64,000 nucleotides of DNA from Xanthomonas sp. 3793. Lineage in GTDB: Bacteria; Pseudomonadota; Gammaproteobacteria; Xanthomonadales; Xanthomonadaceae. Positions 19,100 to 27,713 of this stretch are shown here, one piece after another (position 1 is the stretch's first letter; every line of letters begins with the position of its first letter). The stretch is from assembly GCF_024806835.1 (NCBI RefSeq), contig NZ_JANTYU010000004.1, positions 496,001-560,000 on the forward strand, given 5' to 3'. The notes under the pieces were generated by a model. It saw nothing but the letters and a program-made list of their open reading frames with translations. It ran no database searches and had not been told where the DNA came from. Made by a program: the position numbers and the translations under genes.

Positions 19100-20737
19100 T
19101 CAAGCCCGCTTGCGCGACTCGATCAGATCCAGATTGCGCACCAGCCGGCGCGACAGGTCGTCGGAAATCTCGCGACGGCGCGCCAGCTTGAACAGCTCGT
19201 TGCGCTCGGCCACCAGGGCGGCGTGACGGAACTGGCGCAAGGCCTGCTCGTAGGCGCCGGCTTCTTCCGGGTCGGTCTCGGCCATGTCCACCGCGCCCAG
19301 CTTGCGCTGGTAGCGTTGGCTGACCTGGTTGGCGGCGGCGTTGTAGCGCTCGGCATGCGCGCTGTCTTCCACCAGCCGCTGGCGCAACTTCTCCACTGCC
19401 TCCAGCGCTGCCTGCGAGGCCGCCTTCACCGCCAGGTCTTCCTTTTGCTGCTCGTCTTCCTCTTCCGGCAATTCCAGCCCGCGCAGAAGCCGCGGCAATG
19501 CCACGCTGGCCACCAGCAACGACACCAGGATCACCGAGGCAGCCAAAAAGATCGCCAGCTGGCGGGCCGGAAACGGCGAGCCGTCATCCAGCATCAAGGG
19601 CAAGGTGAGCACACCGGCCAGGGTGATCGCACCGCGCACGCCGGCCAGCGACACCGCCACCACGATCCGCCACGGCGGGCTCACGTGCGCCTCGCCGCGT
19701 CGCTGCGCCTTGAAGATGTTCCAGCGCAGCGACAGGAACACCCACACAAAGCGCAGCGCCATCAGGCTGGCGCTGATGGTGGCCACGTACACCGCCAGCC
19801 ACCACGGATTGAGGTGCCCGGCCTCCTGCACGCTGCGCACCGCGCCATCGAGGATGCCCGGCAACTGCTCGCCCAGCAGCACGAAGATGATGCCGTTGAA
19901 GGTGAACTGCACCGTGTCCCACACCGCCGAGCGCTGCAGGCGCATATTGCCCGGCGCATTGCCGGCCATTTCCACGTAGCTCATGGTGATGCCGGCCGCG
20001 ACTGCGGCCAGGATGCCGGAGGCATGGAAGGCTTCGGCCAGCAGATAGGCGGCGAACGGCGTGAGCAGGTTGACCAGGATCGCCGAGCCGGGCTCTTCGC
20101 CGAAATGGCGCCAGATCCAGGCCTGGATGCGGCTCAGTCCGAAGGTGGTGGCCACGCCCAGCGCTAGCCCGGCCAGCGCCACCCACAGGAAGGTGAGCGA
20201 GGCGGTCGCCACCGAAAAGGTACCGGTGAGCACGGCAGCCACCGCAAACTGGAAACACACCAGGCCGGAGGCGTCGTTGAGCAGCGACTCGCCCTCGAGG
20301 ATGTGCATCAGGCGCTTGGGGATCGGCACCTTGGAGGCGATCGACGACACCGCCACCGGGTCGGTCGGCGAGATGATCGCCGCCAGCGCAAACGCCACGG
20401 CCAACGGCATCGCCGGGATCAACCAGTGGATCAGCAACCCGGCCCCGATCACCGTGAACACCACCAGGCCCAGCGCCAGTTCCAGGATCGCCGCCTTGTC
20501 GCGGAACAGGCCTTGTTTGGGAATGCGCCAGCCATCCAGGAACAGCAGCGGCGGCAGGAACAACAGGAAGAACAGTTCCGGTTCCAGTTCGTGCCCCGCA
20601 TCGAACACGCCGGAGACCACCGCGCCCAGCGCGATCTGGACCAACGGCAACGGCAGCGAGAACGGCAGGATGCGGATCAGATAACCGCTGGCCGCGACCG
20701 CCAGCAACATGGCGAGGACGACATCGATCGAATGCAT
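19100..20737 (-). CDS. CPA1 family Na+/H+ antiporter
   Basis: A 545-residue inner-membrane cation/proton antiporter for pH and sodium homeostasis. About 12 hydrophobic helices fill residues 1-430. The ion-binding motif is SPTDPVAVSSI, followed by the family segments GESLLNDASGLV and VSLAGVRGAITLAG. A long hydrophilic, charged, probably coiled-coil C-terminal domain of about 120 residues (LELPEEEDEQQKEDL onward) faces the cytoplasm. The ATG at 20737 was chosen because the upstream open frame lacks membrane character. It stands alone between repeat-rich intergenic regions. Confidence 0.93.
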   Translation of the reverse strand: MHSIDVVLAMLLAVAASGYLIRILPFSLPLPLVQIALGAVVSGVFDAGHELEPELFFLLFLPPLLFLDGWRIPKQGLFRDKAAILELALGLVVFTVIGAGLLIHWLIPAMPLAVAFALAAIISPTDPVAVSSIASKVPIPKRLMHILEGESLLNDASGLVCFQFAVAAVLTGTFSVATASLTFLWVALAGLALGVATTFGLSRIQAWIWRHFGEEPGSAILVNLLTPFAAYLLAEAFHASGILAAVAAGITMSYVEMAGNAPGNMRLQRSAVWDTVQFTFNGIIFVLLGEQLPGILDGAVRSVQEAGHLNPWWLAVYVATISASLMALRFVWVFLSLRWNIFKAQRRGEAHVSPPWRIVVAVSLAGVRGAITLAGVLTLPLMLDDGSPFPARQLAIFLAASVILVSLLVASVALPRLLRGLELPEEEDEQQKEDLAVKAASQAALEAVEKLRQRLVEDSAHAERYNAAANQVSQRYQRKLGAVDMAETDPEEAGAYEQALRQFRHAALVAERNELFKLARRREISDDLSRRLVRNLDLIESRKRA

Positions 20738-21203
20738 AAAAACCCGGGAGAAGAGACGGCCACACGTGCGGCATCGTCTTGAGACGCACAACAACGCACC
20801 TACGGGAACATACCGGTTTGCAACCGGTGATGAAACCACCGCGCCACCTGGGTCTGGGCGCGGCCCTGTGCGCTGGCAGGCCACAAGGGTGTGATGCGCC
20901 AGCGCCGTGGCGGGTGTCTGTCGATCAGATACCGTGGCTGCCGGATGGACAGGCCTAAACGCGGAGGCGATGGTGCTCCGTCAAGAAAGAGGGCCTGCAG
21001 CACGATCAACTGCAGCACCATCGTGGCAATGCAACAGGCCCGCAATGCGCATACGGACGGCGGGCAGGTGATGGATCCATCGCCAAGGCCAGCAGTCACT
21101 CGATCGCGCGGACCTCAAGCGCCGTCGAGAGCAGCCGGCGATGTGATCGCTCGCGATGGCGGGCATGCCGGTGGCATGCCCGCGCAGACCGGCAGAACGC
21201 AGA
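20738..21203. other. Intergenic region with a hairpin near its right end
   Basis: About 465 bases with no gene supported on either strand. A perfect 11-bp inverted repeat (GCGGGCATGCC / GGCATGCCCGC, 3-base loop) at 21159-21183 lies 20 bases past the stop of the leftward secreted-protein gene. It could act as that gene's terminator, but no U-tract follows. Confidence 0.5.
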
Positions 21204-21845
21204 TCAGCTGTGGCGGACGTGCTTGTTCGGATGCGGCTTCGATTGCCGGGCGCCCTCGACCGGCACCAGGAAGCTCGCTTCATGCAGTTTCAGCCTGGAA
21301 TCGTAGTGACTGACCCTCACCTTGACCGCCTTGACCTTCTTCTTGAAGGCGTACGGCCACTGCGCGCCCACCATCTCCTGCCCGAGCTTCTGACCGTCGG
21401 CGTCTTCGACGAGCTTGATGCGCACCGGGTAATTGCCTGCGCCGCCGTTGTCCGCATCGTTGGCGTCGAACACGTCGATATGCGCTTTGGAAAACGCCAG
21501 TGTCGACGGGCCGCCGCCCTTGTCATTGGCGCTGTCGTCGAACCCGATGTTCTTGTAGCTGTAGCTCAGCAGGATCACTTGCGTGGGAACCCAGGAGCCG
21601 CCGCCATGGTTGGGAATTTTCACCCTGGCCACGCGCGCGGAATCAACGGTGAATTCCCACTCCCCCGGGACAATCCACTTCTGCCCTGGTCGATAGATGT
21701 CACGCGCAGGGACAGCAGCGGCCGCCGATGACGCATGTGTTGGCGTGACGGCCGATGCCTGTGCAGTAGCGAACGACGCCAGCGCGCCTGCCACCAGCAC
21801 TGTCGACAGTAGCACTCGATTGAACTCACTCTTTTTGGACTTCAT
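21204..21845 (-). CDS. Secreted protein of unknown function
   Basis: A 213-residue exported protein. The signal peptide has a basic start (MKSKKSEFNR), a hydrophobic core and likely cleavage after AQA near residue 30. The mature part looks beta-rich (WEFTVDSARVARV, TQVILLSYSYKNIGF, AHIDVFDANDADN, YPVRIKLVEDADGQ) and faintly resembles immunoglobulin-like DUF4352 domains, a weak impression only. The C-terminus is basic and His-rich. It is divergent from the fasciclin gene across a 383-base region. Confidence 0.78.
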   Translation of the reverse strand: MKSKKSEFNRVLLSTVLVAGALASFATAQASAVTPTHASSAAAAVPARDIYRPGQKWIVPGEWEFTVDSARVARVKIPNHGGGSWVPTQVILLSYSYKNIGFDDSANDKGGGPSTLAFSKAHIDVFDANDADNGGAGNYPVRIKLVEDADGQKLGQEMVGAQWPYAFKKKVKAVKVRVSHYDSRLKLHEASFLVPVEGARQSKPHPNKHVRHS

Positions 21846-22228
21846 GTTTTACAGCCTTGAGAACTGGTTATCACGCAAGGCCATAGACAATAACGGCACT
21901 GGCCAACGTCGCTTCTGCCGATGGCGAACATTCGTGCCGCTTTGGGCGGTTGTGACAATGGCGGCGACACGGTCTGATCGCGCATCGCCTGCAGTGCAGT
22001 TGCCTCGTCGCGTCTTCCACACGATCGCTCGGCCTGCACCGCTATCGCCGATCGAACAGACTCAACCATGGGCGAGGCGATCACGGCTAGCGACGACGGA
22101 GCTGCGGAGCCGCTGCAACGCAGCATCTTCTTGTAAAGACTGCGTGATGCATCCGCGCCGCAGTGGGCCGCGTATCCAGATCCACGATTGCCATCCAGGT
22201 AATCGCTCACCCAAAGGATCGATGCCTC
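21846..22228. promoter_or_regulatory. Divergent intergenic region, no specific element found
   Basis: This stretch separates the leftward secreted-protein gene from the rightward fasciclin gene and must hold promoters for both. No clear -35/-10 pair, operator or repeat could be assigned. Confidence 0.4.
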
Positions 22229-22786
22229 ATGAAGACCTCATTCCAGTCGCTTGCCCTCGCCACCGCCATTGCCCTGACCAGCGCAGTGGCTCCCGCTTAC
22301 GCTGCGTCCAATCCGATGGTGGGTGGCGCGCCGATGCTGGCCACCAAGGACATCGTCGACAACGCGGTCAACTCCAAGGATCACACCACGCTGGTGGCAG
22401 CCGTCAAAGCCGCTGGCCTGGTGGACACCCTGAAGGGCCCGGGCCCGTTCACCGTCTTCGCCCCGACCAACGCTGCGTTTGCCGCGTTGCCGGCCGGCAC
22501 GGTGGACACGCTGTTGAAGCCCGAATCCAAGCCGACGCTGACCAAGGTCCTGACCTACCACGTGGTGCCGGGCAAGGTGGACGCCGCCTCGTTGATCGCC
22601 AAGATCAAGGCCGGTGGCGGTAGCGCCACGCTGACCACCGTGCAGGGCGAGCCGCTGACCGCCAAGCTCAATGGCAAGAAGGTCACCCTCACCGACGTCA
22701 AGGGCAACACCGCCACCGTCACCATCGCCGACGTCAATCAGAGCAACGGCGTGATCCATGTGATCGACAAGGTGCTGATGCCGTAA
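22229..22786 (+). CDS. Secreted fasciclin (FAS1) domain protein
   Basis: A 185-residue exported protein made of a signal peptide (residues 1-26, ending AYA) and one FAS1 domain. Family landmarks are VDNAVNSKDHTTLVAAVKA, the H1 motif GPFTVFAPTNAAFAAL, LTYHVVPGKV and the C-terminal NGVIHVIDKVLMP. FAS1 domains mediate adhesion or surface binding; bacterial single-domain members are secreted and often abundant, with poorly defined roles. AAGGA lies upstream of the chosen ATG. Confidence 0.93.
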   Translation: MKTSFQSLALATAIALTSAVAPAYAASNPMVGGAPMLATKDIVDNAVNSKDHTTLVAAVKAAGLVDTLKGPGPFTVFAPTNAAFAALPAGTVDTLLKPESKPTLTKVLTYHVVPGKVDAASLIAKIKAGGGSATLTTVQGEPLTAKLNGKKVTLTDVKGNTATVTIADVNQSNGVIHVIDKVLMP

Positions 22787-23006
22787 CTGCAGATACATCG
22801 CTGGCGCCTGATCGTCCCACCGATGCAAGCCGGTCGAATCTGCGTCGGCAGGTAGCGCACGACACATGCGCTGGCGCCTGATCGCATGGCGCATTGGTGG
22901 GCAATCGTTGCGACCGCAATCTGGTCGTGTCCACTGGCGCATCAACGCACCGATTCATGCGCGTCCATTTGCAGGATGCGCCAACCAACCGCAAAGCGGC
23001 GGTAAC

Positions 23007-23032
23007 GAGGTCGCCGGCATGCCGGCGACCTC
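23007..23032. repeat. Perfect 26-bp palindrome
   Basis: The arm GAGGTCGCCGGCA is immediately followed by its exact reverse complement, giving a dyad with no spacer. It lies between the fasciclin gene and the UdgX-fusion gene, 29 bases before a strong terminator hairpin. It could be a protein-binding site or part of the termination structure. Confidence 0.75.
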
Positions 23033-23060
23033 ACTTGGTGTCTTGTTTCTCCGACACCAT

Positions 23061-23087
23061 GCGCGTGCATTTGCACGCGCTTTTTTT
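23061..23087 (+). terminator. Intrinsic terminator, rightward
   Basis: An 8-bp GC-rich stem (GCGCGTGC / GCACGCGC, loop ATTT) followed by seven T residues at 23081-23087. It is oriented to stop rightward transcription, presumably from the fasciclin gene 275 bases upstream. Its T-run touches the stop codon of the leftward UdgX-fusion gene. Confidence 0.8.
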
Positions 23088-24528
23088 ATGCGTCGGCCGG
23101 ACTGCCCGCCTTCCCCGGCGGCGCCAACAACTGCCGCAGGTCCTCAACAAAGCCGCGATAGCCTTCCTCGCGCGCCACGTCGGTGCCTTGCCGCAGCACC
23201 CAGGACGGATGCACGGTCGCCAGTACCGGCGTGCCGTCGTCCAGCCGTTGCCATTGCCCACGCTGCTGCATCAAGCGAAAACCCGCCCCCAGCACCGCCT
23301 GCGCTGCGGTCGCTCCAAGACAGACGATCTGCGCGGGGCGCAGCTGCGCACGCTCGGCATGCAGCCAACCATTGCAGGCCTGCACATGCGCACGCTCGGG
23401 ATTGCGATGCAGGCGGCGCTTGCCGCGCTGTTCGAAGCGAAAATGCTTGACCGCATTGGTCACGTAGAGCGCCTTGCGGTCCACGCCCAGCTCGCCGAGC
23501 GCCATGGTAAACAGACGCCCGGCCGGGCCCACGAACGGACGCCCGCTCAGATCCTCTTCGTCGCCGGGTTGTTCGCCGATGACCATCACCGACGCGTCGT
23601 CCGGCCCTTCGCCGAACACCGTCTGCGTGGCCGGCTGCCACAGCTCGCAGCGACGACAGTCGCGCGCCGCCGTGCGCAACTGCGCCAGGCTTTGCGTTGC
23701 AACGTCCAGCACAGGCGCGGGCGCCACCGGCAGGCGCCGCCGTACCGGCTCGGGCGCACGCTCGGCCATCTCGCGCACCCGCACACCGGCCTCGCGGATC
23801 AACTCCGGAAGCAGCGCCGCTTCGGGCAGGTTTTTCCAGTATTTTTGCGGCATTTCCTGCCGCATCATGGTGGGGTTGAGCCGCGCGGGATTGAAGATAT
23901 GCGCGTAGTACGTGCGCCATAAGGTTTCCTGCGCGTCGTCGGCAGGCACCTGCGAACGCACCGCACCATCGCCGAACGACAACGCTTCACCATCCCAACG
24001 CACGCTGCGGTAAGGCGTGAGGATCGCCCACTGCATGCCGGCAAAGCGTCGCGCGAAGAACGGCGCCACCCGATCCACGATGCAGTACTCGGGCTCGAAC
24101 CAGGCGACGAACGCCTCTTCTTCCCCGGGCAGGCGGCGGAAGCGCACAAACGCCTTCATCTTGTGCGTGTCGCGCTGCACGGCCTTTTGCCACTGTGCAA
24201 GCCGGTGCACATCCGCATCGGTGGCGCGCTCCAGCAGCGCCTTCTCACCCGAAGCGATTCGCCACAACAACCGGTACAGCACCGCATGCCGCTGCGGATC
24301 GCGATGGCACAGCACCGACGCAGCCAGCTGCATGAAGTCCGCCGACACCCGTGGTGGTGGCACGCTCACCGGCAAATCCAGCAGCCCCTGCCCCATCAAT
24401 AGCCCGCCCTGCGCACCACCGTTCCATGCCACATCGTCCGGCTCTACCTGCGCGCACCATCCCGCCCGCGCCAGCGTGCGCCATGCTTCGAAACTCCACG
24501 GTGGTTCGACCTCAGCGCTGAACATCAT
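23086..24528 (-). CDS. DUF4130-UdgX fusion, predicted uracil-DNA-binding repair protein
   Basis: A 480-residue two-domain protein. The N-terminal half (about 1-265) is DUF4130 (HRDPQRHAVLYRLLWRI, then MKAFVRFRR and FEPEYCIVDRVAPFFARRF). The C-terminal half (about 285-475) is a family 4/5-type uracil-DNA glycosylase fold with DCRRCEL, GEQPGDEED, the UdgX insertion KRRLHRNP (residues 370-377) and HPSW (440-443). In characterised UdgX proteins the histidine of this insertion bonds covalently to the abasic site after uracil excision; here it would be H374. Fusions like this are typically encoded beside a radical SAM protein, as here (24954-26198). The role in repair is predicted from family and context. 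Two adjacent ATGs mark the start. Confidence 0.92.
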   Translation of the reverse strand: MMFSAEVEPPWSFEAWRTLARAGWCAQVEPDDVAWNGGAQGGLLMGQGLLDLPVSVPPPRVSADFMQLAASVLCHRDPQRHAVLYRLLWRIASGEKALLERATDADVHRLAQWQKAVQRDTHKMKAFVRFRRLPGEEEAFVAWFEPEYCIVDRVAPFFARRFAGMQWAILTPYRSVRWDGEALSFGDGAVRSQVPADDAQETLWRTYYAHIFNPARLNPTMMRQEMPQKYWKNLPEAALLPELIREAGVRVREMAERAPEPVRRRLPVAPAPVLDVATQSLAQLRTAARDCRRCELWQPATQTVFGEGPDDASVMVIGEQPGDEEDLSGRPFVGPAGRLFTMALGELGVDRKALYVTNAVKHFRFEQRGKRRLHRNPERAHVQACNGWLHAERAQLRPAQIVCLGATAAQAVLGAGFRLMQQRGQWQRLDDGTPVLATVHPSWVLRQGTDVAREEGYRGFVEDLRQLLAPPGKAGSPADA

Positions 24529-24953
24529 CACACCTGACCTGAAGAGTTCCGATCCAGCCGTCGCTTCGCCGCCGGCCCTTCGCTTGCGTTTTGCTTCGTT
24601 GTTGCTGTCTTTGCAGTTGGCACTGCTGTTATCGCGTTGCCGCTTTCCAGCCATTGATTTTGCTCCAACACCTCGCCTTGGAGCGAACCGACCACCGCAA
24701 CGGTGCGTGACCGCACAGATGCCCTGTCTGGATGCAGCGAACCTGGGTGCCTTGCCGCGTATGGCGAGAAACATGGGGCACCGGTGCGGCGTCATTGCAC
24801 CGGATCGCGTCAGGCGACGGCGGTCCTGGCGCAGGGGTTCGGCGGCCTGGATCGTGGAGTGATGGAAGCAGCCAGGCACGTCCGGGTCAGGCGCGCGGCC
24901 GTCCCCTCATCCGCGCTTCGGGCACCTTCTCCCGATGGGAGAAGGCATAGACA
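24529..24953. repeat. Spacer with a dispersed-repeat fragment between the two repair genes
   Basis: About 425 bases without a gene separate the radical SAM gene from the UdgX-fusion gene. At 24902-24947 lies a degenerate copy of the repeat family seen at the left edge (CCCCTCATCCGCGCTTCGGG, then CACCTTCTCCCGATGGGAGAAGG). The stretch 24540-24660 is lower in GC than its neighbours. Confidence 0.65.
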
Positions 24954-26198
24954 TCAATCGAACAAGCTTGCCTGCCGCGGCGCAGGCGCCAACTGCGCCC
25001 TCAGTCGAACCGGATCGTCCAAGCGCTGACGTGGATGGTGGTCCAGCACACTCACAAACGGCAGCAGCTTCTTCATCGGTACCCGCAGCCGCGCCAGGTC
25101 GCCCACCCGCAACCGCGCATGCCGGCGCGACAACAGCAGCCGCTCCACATTACGGGTGCCCAGACCAGGCACCCGTAACAGCATTTCGCGCGGCGCCACA
25201 TTCAGATCCACCGGAAACCGCTGCGGATTGCGTAGCGCCCAGGCCAGCTTGGGGTCCACATCCAGATCCAGCATGCCGCTGGACTGGGCAGGCGCGATTT
25301 CTTCGACCGAAAACTCGTAGAACCGCAGCAACCAATCGGCCTGATACAAGCGGTGCTCGCGTTGCAGCGGCGGCGCCTGCAACGGCAACTTGGACGAGGC
25401 ATCCGGGATCGGGCTGAAGGCCGAGTAATACACCCGGCGCATGCGGTAGTTGCCATACAGGTTGTGGCTGGTGTCCAGGATGCTGCGGTCGTTGGCATCG
25501 TCGGCGCCAACGATCATCTGCGTACTTTGCCCGGCCGGCGCAAAGCGGGGCGGCTTGGCCCGGCGCACCTTTTCTGCCTTGCGCTCCAGCTGGTTTTCTT
25601 CGATGCGCCAACGCAGCTCGCCCATCGCCGATCGAATACCGCCGACGCTTTTTTCCGGCGCCAGCAAGGTCAGACCCTGCTCGGTCGGCAACTCCACATT
25701 GATGCTCAGCCGGTCGGCATAGCGGCCGGCCGCAGCCAGCAGCTCGGGCGCAGCGTCGGGAATGGTCTTGAGATGGATGTAGCCGGCAAAGCGGTGCACC
25801 TCGCGCAGCTGCCGCGCCACTTCCACCAGCTGCTCCATGGTGTAGTCGGAGTTGCGGATGATGCCGCTGGACAGGAACAGGCCTTCGATGTAATTGCGCT
25901 TGTAGAAATCCAGCGTCAGCGTGACCACTTCTTCCGGCGTGAAGCGCGCGCGGCGCACATTGCTGGACACGCGATTGACGCAGTAGGCGCAGTCGAAGAT
26001 GCAGAAGTTGGTCAACAGGATCTTCAGCAGCGACACGCAGCGGCCATCGGGCGTGTACGAGTGGCAGATGCCCATGCCTTCGGTACTGCCGATCCCGCCC
26101 GTCCCCAGCGAATTGCGCTTGTTGGCACCGCTGGAGGCGCAGGAGGCATCGTATTTGGCGGCGTCGGCAAGGACGGCGAGCTTGTCGAGGATTTTCAC
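24954..26198 (-). CDS. Putative DNA modification/repair radical SAM protein
   Basis: A 414-residue radical S-adenosylmethionine enzyme of the family that co-occurs with DUF4130-UdgX proteins. The cluster-binding cysteines are in CIFDCAYC (CxxxCxxC), preceded by KILLTNF. Other family landmarks are GTGGIGSTEGMGICHSYTPDG near the N-terminus, YIHLKTIPDAAPE in the barrel, and a helix-hairpin-helix-like DNA-binding segment near the C-terminus (VPGLGTRNVERLLLSRRH, about residues 338-356). The start codon is GTG. It is upstream of the UdgX fusion on the same strand, although the 425-base gap is large for an operon. The substrate has not been established for the family to my knowledge. Confidence 0.93.
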   Translation of the reverse strand: MKILDKLAVLADAAKYDASCASSGANKRNSLGTGGIGSTEGMGICHSYTPDGRCVSLLKILLTNFCIFDCAYCVNRVSSNVRRARFTPEEVVTLTLDFYKRNYIEGLFLSSGIIRNSDYTMEQLVEVARQLREVHRFAGYIHLKTIPDAAPELLAAAGRYADRLSINVELPTEQGLTLLAPEKSVGGIRSAMGELRWRIEENQLERKAEKVRRAKPPRFAPAGQSTQMIVGADDANDRSILDTSHNLYGNYRMRRVYYSAFSPIPDASSKLPLQAPPLQREHRLYQADWLLRFYEFSVEEIAPAQSSGMLDLDVDPKLAWALRNPQRFPVDLNVAPREMLLRVPGLGTRNVERLLLSRRHARLRVGDLARLRVPMKKLLPFVSVLDHHPRQRLDDPVRLRAQLAPAPRQASLFD

Positions 26199-26365
26199 GC
26201 GAGCAGCATGCAGCCAAGGCGTCTCAGCCTATGAGACTGCACCGCAGCCTATCGTGAATGCTTCAGAGCGCTGCGGTGTAGCGATGACGCCGTTAGCGTG
26301 GTGCCAAAGCGGTGCCTTCATCGCCGCAGGGCCGCCACGATGACGGCACCGCCCTGACGACCGGA

Positions 26366-27172
26366 TCAGGCCGCAATCGCCGCATCGCCGTCGAAGCGAT
26401 ACAGATCCATCGCCAGGAAGCCTCCGTCGATGCCGGCGTCGATCCGCTGCGCTCCGAGGTGGACGCTGCCTGCCGCGCCCATCGCGACATACAGCGGCAA
26501 CAGGTGCTCGTCGCTGGGATGCGCGCGCTCGGCATACGGCGCCTTGCGGCGATAGTCGAGCAACGCGCCGATGTCGTTTTCCAGCAGTTTGCGTTCGGTC
26601 CATTCGATGAAGGGCCGTACATACGGCGCCTCGCGCTCGGCACCATACCCATGGCGGGCATCGTGCAGGTTGTGGGTAATGCTGCCCGAGCCGATCACCA
26701 GCACGCCCTCGTCGCGCAGCGGCGCCAATGCGCGCCCAACTGCAAACTGGTGCGCAGGGCCAAGCTCGGGCTGGATCGACACCGACACCACCGGGATGTC
26801 GGCCGCCGGGTACAGCAAGCGCAGCGGCACCCACACCCCGTGGTCGAAGCCGCGTTGCGGGTCCAGCTGCGGATGCAGGCCGGCCTGTTCCAGCCGCCGG
26901 GTGATCTGCTGCGCCAGCGCAGGCTCGCCGGGGGCGGGATACTCCAGCTCGTACAACGGCGCAGGAAAACCGCCGAAGTCGTGGATGGTGGGAGGCAGCG
27001 CCGCACCGCTGACCAGCGGGCGACGGCCCAGCCAGTGTGCCGTGGCGACGACGATCGCGCGCGGCCGCGGCAAGAGCTGACGCAGTTGTTCCAGACGCAA
27101 TCCGACCTGGCCGGGCTGCAACGCCGTCATCGGCGATCCGTGCGAGATGTACAGCGATGGCAGGCGGCTCAT
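26366..27172 (-). CDS. Extradiol ring-cleavage dioxygenase, 4,5-DOPA dioxygenase (YgiD) type
   Basis: A 268-residue class III extradiol dioxygenase. The start MSRLPSLYISHGSPM contains the first metal-binding histidine, and further His residues occur in IHDFGGFP, DHGVWVPL and ITHNLHDARHGYG. Relatives (E. coli YgiD, plant DODA) use zinc or iron to open catechol-type rings such as DOPA; the physiological substrate here is unknown. AAGGAG lies 7 bases before the ATG. It follows the DoxX gene by 25 bases in one operon. Confidence 0.92.
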   Translation of the reverse strand: MSRLPSLYISHGSPMTALQPGQVGLRLEQLRQLLPRPRAIVVATAHWLGRRPLVSGAALPPTIHDFGGFPAPLYELEYPAPGEPALAQQITRRLEQAGLHPQLDPQRGFDHGVWVPLRLLYPAADIPVVSVSIQPELGPAHQFAVGRALAPLRDEGVLVIGSGSITHNLHDARHGYGAEREAPYVRPFIEWTERKLLENDIGALLDYRRKAPYAERAHPSDEHLLPLYVAMGAAGSVHLGAQRIDAGIDGGFLAMDLYRFDGDAAIAA

Positions 27173-27197
27173 GCGTGGCTCCTTGAAATGACCGACA

Positions 27198-27608
27198 TCA
27201 GCGCGCCGGCTTCAGCGCGAATGCGCCATCGCCCAATAGCGACTGCACGACCAGCAACACCGCCCACAGCGCCGGGTACTCCCAGCCGCCACCGGGGTTG
27301 GAAAAACCGAATCCGTTGGCGCCATGCACGCTGACGATGGTGCCCAGCAGCAGCGGTACGCCCAGCAGCGCCGTCCAGCGCGCGTAGACGCCCAGCAGCA
27401 GCGAAAGGCCCAGGCCCAGTTCCAGCACCATGCTGAGGTAGGCCAACGCCCCGGGCAGACCCAGCGACTGGAAGTAAGTCACGGTGCCGGCCGGGGTGAA
27501 CACCAGCAGCTTGGTCAGGCCATGCACCAGGAACAGCACGCCCAGGCTGATGCGCAACAGCGCCGCGCCATAGGCGGCCGTGCGCGGGATTGCGGGGTAA
27601 TCGGACAT
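27198..27608 (-). CDS. DoxX family membrane protein
   Basis: A 136-residue inner-membrane protein with four predicted helices and the DoxX pattern (LRISLGVLFLVHGLTKLLVF near the N-terminus, then MVLELGLGLSLLLGVYARW). DoxX-like proteins are often coupled to redox enzymes and thiol or quinone metabolism, but roles vary. It is the first gene of the operon with the extradiol dioxygenase and is divergent from a LysR-type regulator 105 bases away. Confidence 0.92.
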   Translation of the reverse strand: MSDYPAIPRTAAYGAALLRISLGVLFLVHGLTKLLVFTPAGTVTYFQSLGLPGALAYLSMVLELGLGLSLLLGVYARWTALLGVPLLLGTIVSVHGANGFGFSNPGGGWEYPALWAVLLVVQSLLGDGAFALKPAR

Positions 27609-27713
27609 GACGGGACTCCATAGACGACTAGCACAGCCTATTCCCTACAGAAATCTGATAAATACGTCGGAATCGGATAATTTATTGCGCTGAAAGAAAC
27701 AATCGGAGCGCCG
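27609..27713. promoter_or_regulatory. Divergent promoter region between DoxX and the LysR-type regulator
   Basis: A 105-base spacer that is strikingly A+T rich for this genome (AATCTGATAAATACG, ATCGGATAATTTATTG). LysR regulators usually bind such divergent regions at T-N11-A sites; the repeated TCxGATAA-like words are candidates. It is assigned from position and composition only. Confidence 0.55.
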
